From Antarcticirhabdus aurantiaca (GTDB taxonomy: Bacteria; Pseudomonadota; Alphaproteobacteria; Rhizobiales; Rhizobiaceae): a stretch of DNA of 64,000 nt. Positions within the stretch are counted from its first letter, which is position 1; the number at the start of each line of letters is the position of its first letter. Positions 1 through 6,779 of this stretch are shown here, in pieces. Under the pieces are notes generated by a model. It saw only the letters and a list, made by a program, of their open reading frames with translations, made no database searches and had not been told where the DNA came from. The position numbers and the translations under genes are program-made. The stretch spans positions 62,001 through 126,000 of the forward strand of contig NZ_VTOM01000018.1 in the NCBI RefSeq assembly GCF_009765365.1. The letters run 5' to 3'.

Positions 1-378
1 GTAGCGGACTTGCGCGATGATCTCGCGGATGTCGTCGATACCGGTGTGCGAGGCCGCGTCCATCTCGACGACGTCGACGTGCCGGCCTTCCATGATCGCC
101 TGATCGTGGATGCCAGGCGTCGTCATGTGGATGGTCGGCTGCTTGATCGCGTCCGTCTCGTAGTTGAGAGCGCGGGCGAGGATGCGGGCCGTGGTGGTCT
201 TGCCCACCCCACGCACGCCCGTCAGCATCCAGGCTTGCGCGATGCGGCCGGTCTCGAAGGCATTGGTGAGGGTGCGCACCATCGGCTCCTGGCCGATGAG
301 ATCGTCGAAGGAGCGCGGACGGTACTTGCGGGCGAGGACGCGGTAGGAGCCAGTATCGGCGGCGCCGGAATCGCTCAT
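1..378 (-). CDS. dnaX: DNA polymerase III subunit gamma/tau, N-terminal part
   Basis: The gene runs off the left edge of the window; 126 codons of the N-terminus are present. It begins with ATG at 376-378. The typical DnaX opening ARKYRPRSFDDLIGQ is at about residues 16-30, and the Walker A loop GVRGVGKTT at about 54-62. This is the AAA+ clamp-loader ATPase that loads the sliding clamp at the replication fork. It lies downstream of the SRP RNA gene on the same strand, with a GFA-family gene between them. The identification is secure; the C-terminal zinc, gamma/tau and polymerase-binding parts lie outside the window. Confidence 0.95.
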   Translation of the reverse strand, partial: MSDSGAADTGSYRVLARKYRPRSFDDLIGQEPMVRTLTNAFETGRIAQAWMLTGVRGVGKTTTARILARALNYETDAIKQPTIHMTTPGIHDQAIMEGRHVDVVEMDAASHTGIDDIREIIAQVRY

Positions 379-546
379 CGGGCGGAGCCTTTCAAGCCGT
401 CGCCTCGGCCCGGGCGCGCCGACGCGGGGGCTTCGTCAGAAACATGCGGAAGGAAAACGGCTCGCCTCATCGGCTCCGGTTGTGACGGCTCGGGGGGCGA
501 GGCGCAAGCCCCGAATCCGCGGGTGGAGACGGGGCAAACGAGCGCG

Positions 547-939
547 CTAGTCCTCGGACCGGCCGTCGGACGGGCGGTCGCGCTCGTAGCGATGGGCGAG
601 GGGAAAGGGCGGGAGCCAGGTCTCGCGGCGCACCGTCCAGCTCTCGTAGGTGGGCGTGAAGACGTTCGCGGCATCGAGGGCGCCGAGGCTGATCTCGACC
701 TCGTCGCCGGTGCGGGCGAAGACCGAGGAGCCGCAGCGGGGGCAGAAATGGCGGCCGGCATAGGCGCGGGTCTCGCCTTCGATCGCGACGGCGTCCTCGG
801 GAAAGATGGCCGAGGCGTGAAACGGCGCGCCGTTGTGCTTGCGGCAGTCGAGGCAGTGGCACAGGCCGACGCGAAAGGGGCGGCCCGTCGCGACGAAGCG
901 GACCTCGCCGCACAGGCAGCCGCCGGTGAAACGCTCCAT
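547..939 (-). CDS. GFA/CENP-V domain protein (DUF636 type)
   Basis: The product has 130 residues and the zinc-binding cysteine pattern of the GFA (glutathione-dependent formaldehyde-activating) fold: CxC at residues 8-10, CHCLDC at 27-32 and CPRC at 66-69. Family members bind zinc in a beta-tent fold. Few have a proven activity, so a formaldehyde role should not be assumed. It starts with ATG at 937-939. The gene sits between the 4.5S RNA and dnaX on the same strand, an unusual place for it. Confidence 0.85.
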   Translation of the reverse strand: MERFTGGCLCGEVRFVATGRPFRVGLCHCLDCRKHNGAPFHASAIFPEDAVAIEGETRAYAGRHFCPRCGSSVFARTGDEVEISLGALDAANVFTPTYESWTVRRETWLPPFPLAHRYERDRPSDGRSED

Positions 940-1152
940 GGGGCACCTTCTTCGGCTTCGGATGAGGCGCCGAGGGTATCATCGGCGCGCGCCGCGTCCA
1001 CGGGGAGGGCGCATCGGTCGCTGGCAAAACCGTTTGACGGCATCCAATAATTTTGGCGCGCAGGCGTCCGGCCGCGCCTTGGCGAGAGGCCCGAACGAGA
1101 AGCGCCCGCGCGGGAATGCCGCCGGGCGCTTGTCTCGATCGTCTCGATGACG

Positions 1153-1254
1153 GGTGGGAGGCTGGCACGATGACCCGTGCCGGAGCTCGTTGGGGCTGCT
1201 TCCTTCCGGACCTGACCCGGTTGGCGAGTGGCTCGTCCACCACCAACCTCCCGG
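1153..1254 (-). ncRNA. ffs: Signal recognition particle 4.5S RNA (small bacterial SRP RNA)
   Basis: Read on the minus strand, the region contains the universal SRP RNA apical core GGTCAGGTCCGGAAGGAAGC, flanked by pairing arms. The outer ends GGGAGG (about 1247-1252) and CCTCCC (about 1156-1161) pair to close a rod about 100 nt long. The RNA binds Ffh and directs membrane-protein ribosomes to FtsY. Upstream location relative to dnaX is typical of alphaproteobacteria. Exact ends are estimated from the pairing and may be off by a few bases. Confidence 0.95.
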
Positions 1255-1259
1255 CGCTT

Positions 1260-1288
1260 CATATCGTCTCTCGCGGCCCTAATTGCAA
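1260..1288 (-). promoter_or_regulatory. Candidate promoter of the SRP RNA
   Basis: On the minus strand, TTGCAA (1283-1288) and GATATG (1260-1265) are separated by exactly 17 bases. Initiation about 7 bases downstream would start at the 5' end of the 4.5S RNA. The -35 is good and the -10 is weak (3 of 6). The position supports the call more than the sequence does. Confidence 0.5.
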
Positions 1289-1323
1289 GCACCGCTTTTC
1301 TCATGAGGAGGGACGGAGCCGGC

Positions 1324-1737
1324 ATGCGGGCCTTCGAACTCGATTCTCGGCTTGCCGCCGACACGCTTTCCGTCGCCCCGCTCGGGCTTTGCCAGCTCCG
1401 GCTGATGAACGACCGGCGCTGGCCCTGGCTGATCCTCGTGCCGCAGCGCGTGGAGATCACGGAATTCCACGACCTCAGGCCGCTCGATCAGGCCATGCTG
1501 ACCTTCGAGCTGGGCCTCGTGTCGAAGGCGTTCAAGCAGATGGTCCGGGCCGACAAGATCAACATCGGCATGATCGGCAACCGCGTGTCGATGTTCCACT
1601 GCCACGTCGTGGCGCGCATGACGGACGATCCCAACTGGCCCGATCCGGTCTGGGGGCATGGCGCGCGCGAGCCCTACGGGGCGGAGGAGGGCGAAGCGCT
1701 GGTGCGGCGCGTCGCGGACGCGGTGTTGTCGTCGTGA
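1324..1737 (+). CDS. HIT-family (histidine triad) protein
   Basis: The product has 137 residues with ATG at 1324 and a purine-rich ribosome site (ggacggag) just before it. The HIT signature near residue 100 reads MFHCHVVAR. The two central histidines are kept but the first triad position is methionine; in many alphaproteobacterial relatives this position is also not histidine. HIT proteins hydrolyse or transfer nucleoside phosphates. The stop codon overlaps the likely GTG start of nudC, so the two nucleotide-acting enzymes look translationally coupled. The substrate is unknown. Confidence 0.8.
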   Translation: MRAFELDSRLAADTLSVAPLGLCQLRLMNDRRWPWLILVPQRVEITEFHDLRPLDQAMLTFELGLVSKAFKQMVRADKINIGMIGNRVSMFHCHVVARMTDDPNWPDPVWGHGAREPYGAEEGEALVRRVADAVLSS

Positions 1738-2717
1738 GCGCGGCGGCGGACGGCGGGCGCATGGGCTTTGCCGGCGCGGGCCCGGTGCGCAATCTGGAGC
1801 ATCGGCCGGCCGAGGCGCTGACGACCGCGCTGGAGGACACGCGCGCGGCCTATTTCCTGCGCGATGCGGCGGGGCGTTGGCTGACCGGCCGCGGCGGGGC
1901 GCGCTTCTCGCGCGGCGAGGCGGAAGGGCTGGGTGCCGACCTTACGGCGACCGACGAGGTGCTGCTTCTCGGCGAAGGGGCGGACGGCGCGCCGCTCCTG
2001 GCAACCAGCCTGCCTCGCGAGGTCGAGCGGCTCGATGCGGGCGACTGGAACGGCGGGCCGGAGGCGCGTTCCGGCGCATCCGGCGACGGGCGGGGCGTCG
2101 GCGCCCTCGATCTTCGGACGCTGGCCATGCGCGGCCTCGCGCCGGCCGGCGACGAAGCGGCGCTGGGCATCGCGCAGCACCTCTTCAACTGGCATGCCCG
2201 CAACCGCTTCTGCGGCACCTGCGGCGGGCGCACCGTGCCGCAGCTCGGCGGCGCGCGGCGGCTCTGCACGGCCTGCAACGAGATCCACTTTCCGCGGACG
2301 GATCCGGTGACGATCATGCTCGTCCACGACGGGGCGGGGAACTGCGTCCTCGGACGCCAGCCGCGCTTCGCGCCCGGCATGTGGTCGTGCCTGGCCGGCT
2401 TCGTCGAGCCGGCCGAAACGATCGAGGCGGCGGTGCGGCGGGAAACGATGGAGGAGGCGGGGCTCGTCGTGTCGCGCGTCGACTACCGCGCCTCGCAGCC
2501 CTGGCCCTTCCCGGGCTCGCTGATGATCGGCTGCATCGCTCTGGCGGAGCCGGGCACCATCGTCTTCGACGCGGCGGAACTCGAGGCCTGCCGCTGGTTC
2601 GAGCGAGGAGAGGTGGCGGCGATGCTCGCGGGGACGCATCCCGACGGGCTGACGGCGCCGCTGCCCTTCGCCATCGCCCACCACCTGATCCGCGCCTTCG
2701 CGGACGGGGTGGACTGA
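1734..2717 (+). CDS. nudC: NAD(+)/NADH pyrophosphatase, RNA deNADding Nudix hydrolase
   Basis: The product has 327 residues from GTG 1734, which overlaps the HIT gene stop by four bases; ATG 1761 is an alternative start. A four-cysteine zinc ribbon is visible at about residues 160, 163, 178 and 181. The Nudix box GFVEPAETIEAAVRRETMEE begins near residue 222. The NudC-specific motif SQPWPFPGS follows, and this motif separates NudC from other Nudix enzymes. The enzyme cleaves NAD(H) to NMN(H) and AMP, and removes NAD caps from RNA. The C-terminus is complete. Confidence 0.92.
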   Translation: MSAAADGGRMGFAGAGPVRNLEHRPAEALTTALEDTRAAYFLRDAAGRWLTGRGGARFSRGEAEGLGADLTATDEVLLLGEGADGAPLLATSLPREVERLDAGDWNGGPEARSGASGDGRGVGALDLRTLAMRGLAPAGDEAALGIAQHLFNWHARNRFCGTCGGRTVPQLGGARRLCTACNEIHFPRTDPVTIMLVHDGAGNCVLGRQPRFAPGMWSCLAGFVEPAETIEAAVRRETMEEAGLVVSRVDYRASQPWPFPGSLMIGCIALAEPGTIVFDAAELEACRWFERGEVAAMLAGTHPDGLTAPLPFAIAHHLIRAFADGVD

Positions 2718-2726
2718 ACGCGAAAA

Positions 2727-2753
2727 GCGCCCGGATCCGCTTGGACCGGGCGC
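2727..2753 (-). terminator. Intrinsic terminator of rpsU
   Basis: An 8-bp perfect stem (GCGCCCGG 2727-2734 with CCGGGCGC 2746-2753) has a short inner helix. On the minus strand it is followed by TTTT. It lies between the convergent rpsU and nudC genes and may work in both directions, but the T-run favours rpsU. Confidence 0.7.
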
Positions 2754-2817
2754 GCGAACAAGGCCCGCGCGCCTCAGGGGAGGCGGCGCGAGGCCTGGGC
2801 GGTCTCAGACCGGGCCG

Positions 2818-3108
2818 TTACTCGGCGGCGGTCGCCGACGGAGCGCCGGGCGAATCGTTGAAGCGGCGCGGGCCGTTCTGACGAACCTTGCGCTTGGGCG
2901 CGGCGATCAGTCCTTCGCGCTGGGCCGCCTTCCGGGCTGCCTTGCGAGCGCGGCGGACGGCGTCCTGCTTGGCGCGGGCGCGGGCCTCGGAGGGCTTCTC
3001 GTAGAAGCGCCGAGCCTTCATCTCCTTGAACACGCCCTCGCGCTGCATGCGCTTCTTGAGGACGCGGAGGGCCTGCTCGACGTTGTTGTCGCGAACGATG
3101 ATCTGCAA
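2818..3108 (-). CDS. rpsU: 30S ribosomal protein S21
   Basis: The product has 96 residues. The N-terminus [20 protein letters not shown] and the block [19 protein letters not shown] are diagnostic for S21. The C-terminus is a basic, lysine/arginine-rich extension longer than in enterobacteria, as is common in alphaproteobacteria. The start codon is TTG (3106-3108), chosen because AGGAG sits 6 bases upstream and the S21 N-terminus begins exactly there. S21 binds near the 3' end of 16S rRNA in the small subunit and helps initiation. Confidence 0.95.
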   Translation of the reverse strand: MQIIVRDNNVEQALRVLKKRMQREGVFKEMKARRFYEKPSEARARAKQDAVRRARKAARKAAQREGLIAAPKRKVRQNGPRRFNDSPGAPSATAAE

Positions 3109-3180
3109 TTTATCTCCTCGCTGGCTCTCCGCTCGCTTCCGAGCGGATGCCTGTTTGACAGGGGTGGACGGCGCGTTCCG

Positions 3181-3327
3181 TCAGGTGCGGCCGCGCTTGA
3201 CGCGCTTGCGCGCCGGCGGCTTCGCCGCCGCCTCCTGCGGCTCGGTCGCCTCGTGAGCGAGGCGAAGCGCCTTCAGCTTGGCCGTCTTCTCGCGGCGGGC
3301 TTCGGCATCGGCGCGGATGAGGCCCAT
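3181..3327 (-). CDS. Small basic hypothetical protein
   Basis: The frame encodes 48 residues, beginning MGLIRADAEARREKTAKLKA and ending in a lysine/arginine-rich tail (PARKRVKRGRT). The ATG at 3325-3327 has an AAAAAGG-type ribosome site about 7 bases upstream. The frame stays open further upstream, but that extension has low-complexity composition and no good start. I do not recognise a family. The amphipathic, highly charged helix followed by a basic tail would suit RNA or DNA binding, which is only inference. It lies downstream of cspA and upstream of rpsU on the same strand. Confidence 0.45.
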   Translation of the reverse strand: MGLIRADAEARREKTAKLKALRLAHEATEPQEAAAKPPARKRVKRGRT

Positions 3328-3715
3328 CGCCGAGCCTTTTTCGTGCTGGTCGATCTTCGGCAGGAAATGGCCTTCGGCCCGGGTATGGGCCGCATTGGAC
3401 GACTGCATGGGATCGTGCTTTCCGTCGGCCGAGGGTGTGATCGCATCGCGCGTGGGCGCGGAAAACTCGGCAGCAGGCTGATGTCGGTCGGACCGCTCAG
3501 GATCGTCGGTCGATCGACGTTCAGGGATGGGAGCGACATAGGGCACCCAACCCCAAAGAGAATGCGGACCCGGGCCCTCTCCGGTCGGTGGCAAGCCGAG
3601 GAGGGCCGGGTCGTAGGCCGGCGGGCTTGTGCAAACGCGCTGACCCGGCCGCCGGTTCATCCGTGGTCGGCCGGGGCGTCGAATGTCGTAGTGTCAGCCG
3701 CGCCAGGCGCGCTGA
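3328..3715. other. Gene-poor stretch between cspA and the small basic ORF
   Basis: Nearly 390 bases carry no frame with family resemblance. The long frames on both strands here look like high-GC by-products. It should hold the cspA terminator and the promoter of the small basic ORF, but no convincing hairpin with a T-run or a clear -35/-10 pair is visible. Confidence 0.5.
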
Positions 3716-3928
3716 TCAGCCGACGAGGCGCAGATTGGCCGCCGAGGCCTTGCCGCTCTTGCGATCGGTCTGAAGCTCGTACTCGACCTTGTCGCCCTCG
3801 TTAAGGCCGGAGAGGCCCGAACGCTCGACGGCGCTGATGTGAACGAAGGCGTCCGCGCCGCCCGAATCAGGCGCGATGAAGCCGAAGCCCTTCGTCGAAT
3901 TGAACCACTTCACGGTTCCAGTAGCCAT
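3716..3928 (-). CDS. Cold-shock family RNA chaperone
   Basis: The product has 70 residues. It carries the complete cold-shock domain: MATGTVKWFNSTKGFGFI (RNP1 region) and DAFVHISAVERSG (RNP2 region). It melts secondary structure in RNA as a single OB fold. The start is ATG 3926-3928, with AGGGA about 8 bases upstream; a frame six residues longer exists but lacks the family N-terminus. No gene precedes it for over 300 bases, which leaves room for a long structured leader of the kind that makes some csp mRNAs temperature-responsive. Which paralogue it is cannot be told from one window. Confidence 0.93.
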   Translation of the reverse strand: MATGTVKWFNSTKGFGFIAPDSGGADAFVHISAVERSGLSGLNEGDKVEYELQTDRKSGKASAANLRLVG

Positions 3929-4250
3929 GCGTCTATCCCTAGACATGGAGGATCGTTCGGCGATCGAAGAGGTCGAAAGCCGGTGAATATCGATGTTTCA
4001 GGAGAAGCTAACGGAGCAAAGCGGCTGCAGATAGCGCGCTAGGCCAAAGTTCAGGCCGTCGATCGATATCGACAAGATGGGCGAGACGGCGCCGAAAAGC
4101 AAGGGGCGAATCCTCGAAGGGCGGCAAAGCCCGCCCGGAGCAGGCGATACAAGACGGTTAAAGCGCCGGGCAACCGGCGATTTTTTCCGTGCCGGGCGGA
4201 TGATTTTTCGAGGGCGATCCGGCCGGGTCGGCCGAGAGTTCGGGAAAAAG
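3929..4250. other. Long leader region of the cold-shock gene, with an orphan plus-strand terminator
   Basis: No protein-coding frame is convincing in these 322 bases. It holds the upstream leader and promoter of the cold-shock gene on the minus strand, and a T-run (4245-4249 read on the minus strand) directly after the tRNA CCA that may end tRNA transcription. It also holds a textbook intrinsic terminator that faces the other way (see 4164-4186). Confidence 0.5.
4164..4186 (+). terminator. Orphan intrinsic terminator on the plus strand
   Basis: CGCCGG (4164-4169) and CCGGCG (4174-4179) close a GCAA tetraloop. An A and six Ts follow at 4181-4186 on the plus strand. No plus-strand gene lies upstream for more than 1 kb, so the terminator would end an unannotated plus-strand transcript, for example a small RNA starting between about 3950 and 4150. 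Confidence 0.55.
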
Positions 4251-4327
4251 TGGTAGCAGCGGGCGGAATTGAACCGCCGACCCCCGGGTTATGAGTCCGG
4301 TGCTCTAACCAGCTGAGCTACGCTGCC
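4251..4327 (-). tRNA. tRNA-Met (anticodon CAT), probably elongator
   Basis: The 77-nt cloverleaf includes an encoded CCA (complement TGG at 4251-4253). The acceptor pairs GGCAGCG with CGCTGCT (one G-T pair). The D arm reads AGCTCAGCTGGTTAGAGC, the T arm GGCGGTTCAATTCCGCC, and the anticodon loop CTCATAA. The anticodon stem does not have the three consecutive G-C pairs of initiators, which favours elongator Met; an Ile2 tRNA (lysidine-modified) is the alternative. The closing pair of the anticodon stem is an A-C mismatch. Confidence 0.92.
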
Positions 4328-4413
4328 ACGACAAGCGGTCGCTCGATGCGTCCGCGATAGGCCGGCGCCACGGCGCCGAGGCTCCGGGCGGCGGCGCCGC
4401 CGGAACGATGCGA

Positions 4414-4443
4414 GCTATAGGAGGCTCGCCCGGTTTTTGTCAA
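4414..4443 (-). promoter_or_regulatory. Promoter of tRNA-Met
   Basis: On the minus strand a perfect TTGACA (4438-4443) is followed after 18 bases by TATAGC (4414-4419). This gives a start about 80 bases before the mature tRNA. It lies just beyond the stop codon of rbsK, so the tRNA has its own promoter. Confidence 0.7.
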
Positions 4444-4460
4444 TGCCGGCCGATGGCTCT

Positions 4461-5390
4461 TCAATCGCCGAGATCGGACAGCGCCATGGCGGGGTAGGAG
4501 GCCTGCGCGCCCTGGCGCGTGACCGAGAGCCCGGCAAAGGCGGCGCCGTTGCGGATCGCGGCCTCGACGTCGCCGTCATGGACGAAGCGCGCGGCGAAGG
4601 CGCCGATAAAGGCGTCGCCGGCGCCGGTCGTATCGAGGGCGCGCACGCGTGCCGCGGGGAAGCGGCGCGGCTCGCCCTCGCCCTCGACGAGAAGGGCGCC
4701 CTCGGCCCCGAGCGTGACGACGACGGCGCCGACGCCGCGCGCCAGAAGGGCGCGGGCGGCCGCGGCGAGATCGGCCTCGCTTTCGGTCGGCAGGCCGGTG
4801 AGAAGCGCGAGCTCGCCGCGGTTGGGCACGACGAAGCGGAGCGCCGGCCCGATAAGGCCGGCATCGAGCGAATCGGGCGCGGGGGCGGGATTGAGGCAGA
4901 CGGGCGTGCCGACGCGGGCCGATACGGCGAGCGCCGCCGCGACGGTTTCCATCGGCACTTCGAGCTGGAGAAGGACGAGCCTGGCCTTGGCGATCGTATC
5001 CGCCGCGGCCTCGACGTCGGCGGGCGTCAGGGCGCCGTTGGCGCCGGCGACGATCATGATGCGGTTCTCGCCGTCCGGCTCGACGAGGATCGTCGCCGTG
5101 CCGGTCGGCTTGTCGGGAAGCTCGCCGACATGGCTCGTGTCGATGCCGGCGGCCCGGAAGTTGGCGAGGGCGTCCGCGCCGAAGACGTCGCCGCCGACCT
5201 TGGCGACGAGCGCCACCTTGGCGCCGAGCCTCGCGGCGGCCACCGCCTGATTGGCGCCCTTGCCGCCATGGCTCTGGAGGAAGTCGCGGGCGTGGACCGT
5301 CTCGCCGCCGGCCGGCATGCGCTCGAGGATGGTGACGAGGTCGCGGTTGACCGAGCCGACGACGACGATCGATGGGGCTTCCTGGCTCAT
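4461..5390 (-). CDS. rbsK: Ribokinase (PfkB family)
   Basis: The product has 309 residues. GGKGANQ at 42-48 is the PfkB substrate-binding signature. The C-terminal DTTGAGDAFIGAF carries the anion hole and catalytic aspartate. Residues VVGSVNRDL at the N-terminus fit ribokinase better than adenosine or fructose kinases. It phosphorylates D-ribose to ribose-5-phosphate in the cytoplasm, feeding the pentose phosphate pathway. Its ATG overlaps the stop of the upstream kinase gene (ATGA), so the two are co-translated. No ribose transporter is adjacent, so specificity is inferred from sequence only. Confidence 0.88.
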   Translation of the reverse strand: MSQEAPSIVVVGSVNRDLVTILERMPAGGETVHARDFLQSHGGKGANQAVAAARLGAKVALVAKVGGDVFGADALANFRAAGIDTSHVGELPDKPTGTATILVEPDGENRIMIVAGANGALTPADVEAAADTIAKARLVLLQLEVPMETVAAALAVSARVGTPVCLNPAPAPDSLDAGLIGPALRFVVPNRGELALLTGLPTESEADLAAAARALLARGVGAVVVTLGAEGALLVEGEGEPRRFPAARVRALDTTGAGDAFIGAFAARFVHDGDVEAAIRNGAAFAGLSVTRQGAQASYPAMALSDLGD

Positions 5391-6019
5391 GGCTCCTCCA
5401 GCCGGTAATCCGCCGCCACGCTGGACCCGAGAACGAGCCGGGCGTTGGGCAGGTCGTTGTCGTCGAGCTTGGCGCGCAGCGCCTCGCCCTGGAGATCCGC
5501 CCAGCGGTGGCGCAGCCGCGCCTCGACCACCGCCATCGGCTCGTCCAGCATCACCGTCGCGTCGAAGAACCGGCGCAGGCGCGCCCAGTCGGGATCGTCG
5601 AGAAGCAGGTAGTTGCCTTCCAGGATGATCAGGCGCGTTTCGGCCGGCACGATGCGCGCGCCGGCCCGGGCGATCTCGATAGCGCGTTCGAAGACGGGAA
5701 CGGCGACGTCGCGGCCCTCGTCGCGTGCCAGGCGCTCCAGCATGGCCGCGAGGCCGTCGACGTCGAAGGTGAAGGGCGCGCCCTTGCGCGGGCGCTGGCC
5801 TCGCGCCTCCAGCACGCGGTCGTCGTAGTGGTAGCCGTCCATCGGCAGGACGGCGGAGAGGCCCGGCCGAGCCGCCTCGATGGCGGCCTGAAGCGCGTCG
5901 GCGAGCGTGCTCTTGCCCGCGCCCGGCGGCCCGGCAATGGCCACGATGCGGCGCTCGGGGCCCACCGCGAGGTCGAGAAGGCGGCCGACAAGAACGGCGC
6001 GGGTGATCGTCTCGGTCAT
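5387..6019 (-). CDS. P-loop nucleoside/sugar kinase, FrcK/uridine-kinase type
   Basis: The product has 210 residues. The Walker A motif GPPGAGKST is at 30-38, the substrate loop PMDGYHYDD near 63-71, and LIILEGNYLLLDDPDW further on. This pattern belongs to the pantothenate/uridine-kinase-like group that includes rhizobial FrcK, encoded with the fructose ABC transporter. Here it is coupled to ribokinase and not to a transporter. A role in phosphorylating a sugar or nucleoside is likely, but the substrate is open. The start at ATG 6017-6019 avoids a low-complexity extension. Confidence 0.75.
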   Translation of the reverse strand: MTETITRAVLVGRLLDLAVGPERRIVAIAGPPGAGKSTLADALQAAIEAARPGLSAVLPMDGYHYDDRVLEARGQRPRKGAPFTFDVDGLAAMLERLARDEGRDVAVPVFERAIEIARAGARIVPAETRLIILEGNYLLLDDPDWARLRRFFDATVMLDEPMAVVEARLRHRWADLQGEALRAKLDDNDLPNARLVLGSSVAADYRLEEP

Positions 6020-6113
6020 GGGAAACGGCGATAGCGCAGATCGCGGCGCGCGGCCATGGGCCTGCCGAGGCGGGGACGAGAGGGACGGGTGCCGCACCCC
6101 ATCTCGCGAAGAC

Positions 6114-6707
6114 CTATGCGGCTAGAGCCGGCGCGATCGCGGAGGCGGCCAGGCGCGCGGTCGCCAGGAGCTGGCCGAGACCATGCCCGCTGCGCGCCTT
6201 CGCGGAGAGGCCGAACATCGTCGTCGCGACGAAGTCGGTCACCTGCTCGGCCTCGCGTGGATGGCGCGCGGCGATGTAGGCGCGGATCGCCTCTTCCGCC
6301 GCGCGGTTGTAGGCGCGGGCCGCCTCGCGGGCCTCCGCGTCGTTGCAGCGGGTGCCTTCCACGACCATGCAGCCGGCAGCCGCGGAATCGGCCGCGTAGC
6401 GGCGCGCGGCGTCCTCCAGGAGCGCCGCGAGACACTCGGCGACGGGCCTGTCGGGGCGCAGGATGTCCGCGAGCGGGATCGCATCCGTGCCGGCGTAGCG
6501 CTCCAGGGTCCGGGTGTAGAGGCCGAGCTTGCTGCCGAAGGCCGAATAGAAGCTCGGCGGATTGATTCCGAGCGCTTCGGTCACCTCGCTGACGCTGACG
6601 GCGTCGTAGCCGCGGGCGTGGAAGAGCTGCGTCGCGGTGGCGACGGCCTCTTCGGGATCGAAGCGTCGCGGCCGGCCGCGCGGGCGACTACTTTTTGTAG
6701 TGTTCAT
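6114..6707 (-). CDS. bdcR: TetR-family repressor, BdcR-like
   Basis: The product has 197 residues, the same length as E. coli BdcR. The DNA-binding helix-turn-helix is at about residues 17-55 (VSVSEVTEALGINPPSFYSA). Matches to BdcR from memory continue into the ligand domain (GTDAIPLADILR, DRPVAECL, GCMVVEG, TDFVATTMFGLSAKAR), well beyond the usual TetR conservation limited to the HTH. It is divergent from bdcA with 72 bases between, as in E. coli, and likely represses both. The ligand is unknown. Confidence 0.8.
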   Translation of the reverse strand: MNTTKSSRPRGRPRRFDPEEAVATATQLFHARGYDAVSVSEVTEALGINPPSFYSAFGSKLGLYTRTLERYAGTDAIPLADILRPDRPVAECLAALLEDAARRYAADSAAAGCMVVEGTRCNDAEAREAARAYNRAAEEAIRAYIAARHPREAEQVTDFVATTMFGLSAKARSGHGLGQLLATARLAASAIAPALAA

Positions 6708-6717
6708 TATAAAATCG

Positions 6718-6746
6718 TTGACCGCCTGATCGCTGCTGTTTATGTA
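6718..6746 (+). promoter_or_regulatory. bdcA promoter with possible TetR operator
   Basis: TTGACC (6718-6723), a 17-base spacer and TATGTA (6741-6746) form a clear sigma70-type promoter in an AT-richer stretch. CGCT (6731-6734) and AGCG (6746-6749) form an inverted repeat across the -10. A perfect ACTAC-TTTTT-GTAGT repeat lies at 6687-6701, over the first codons of bdcR. Either could be the repressor site. Confidence 0.6.
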
Positions 6747-6779
6747 GCGGCCTCTAACTTAATCCTCAAGGAGGGTCTC

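Noticed and set aside
3181-3660. 159-residue version of the small basic ORF
   Set aside because: The upstream two thirds have low-complexity composition, and only the last 48 codons follow a good ribosome site.
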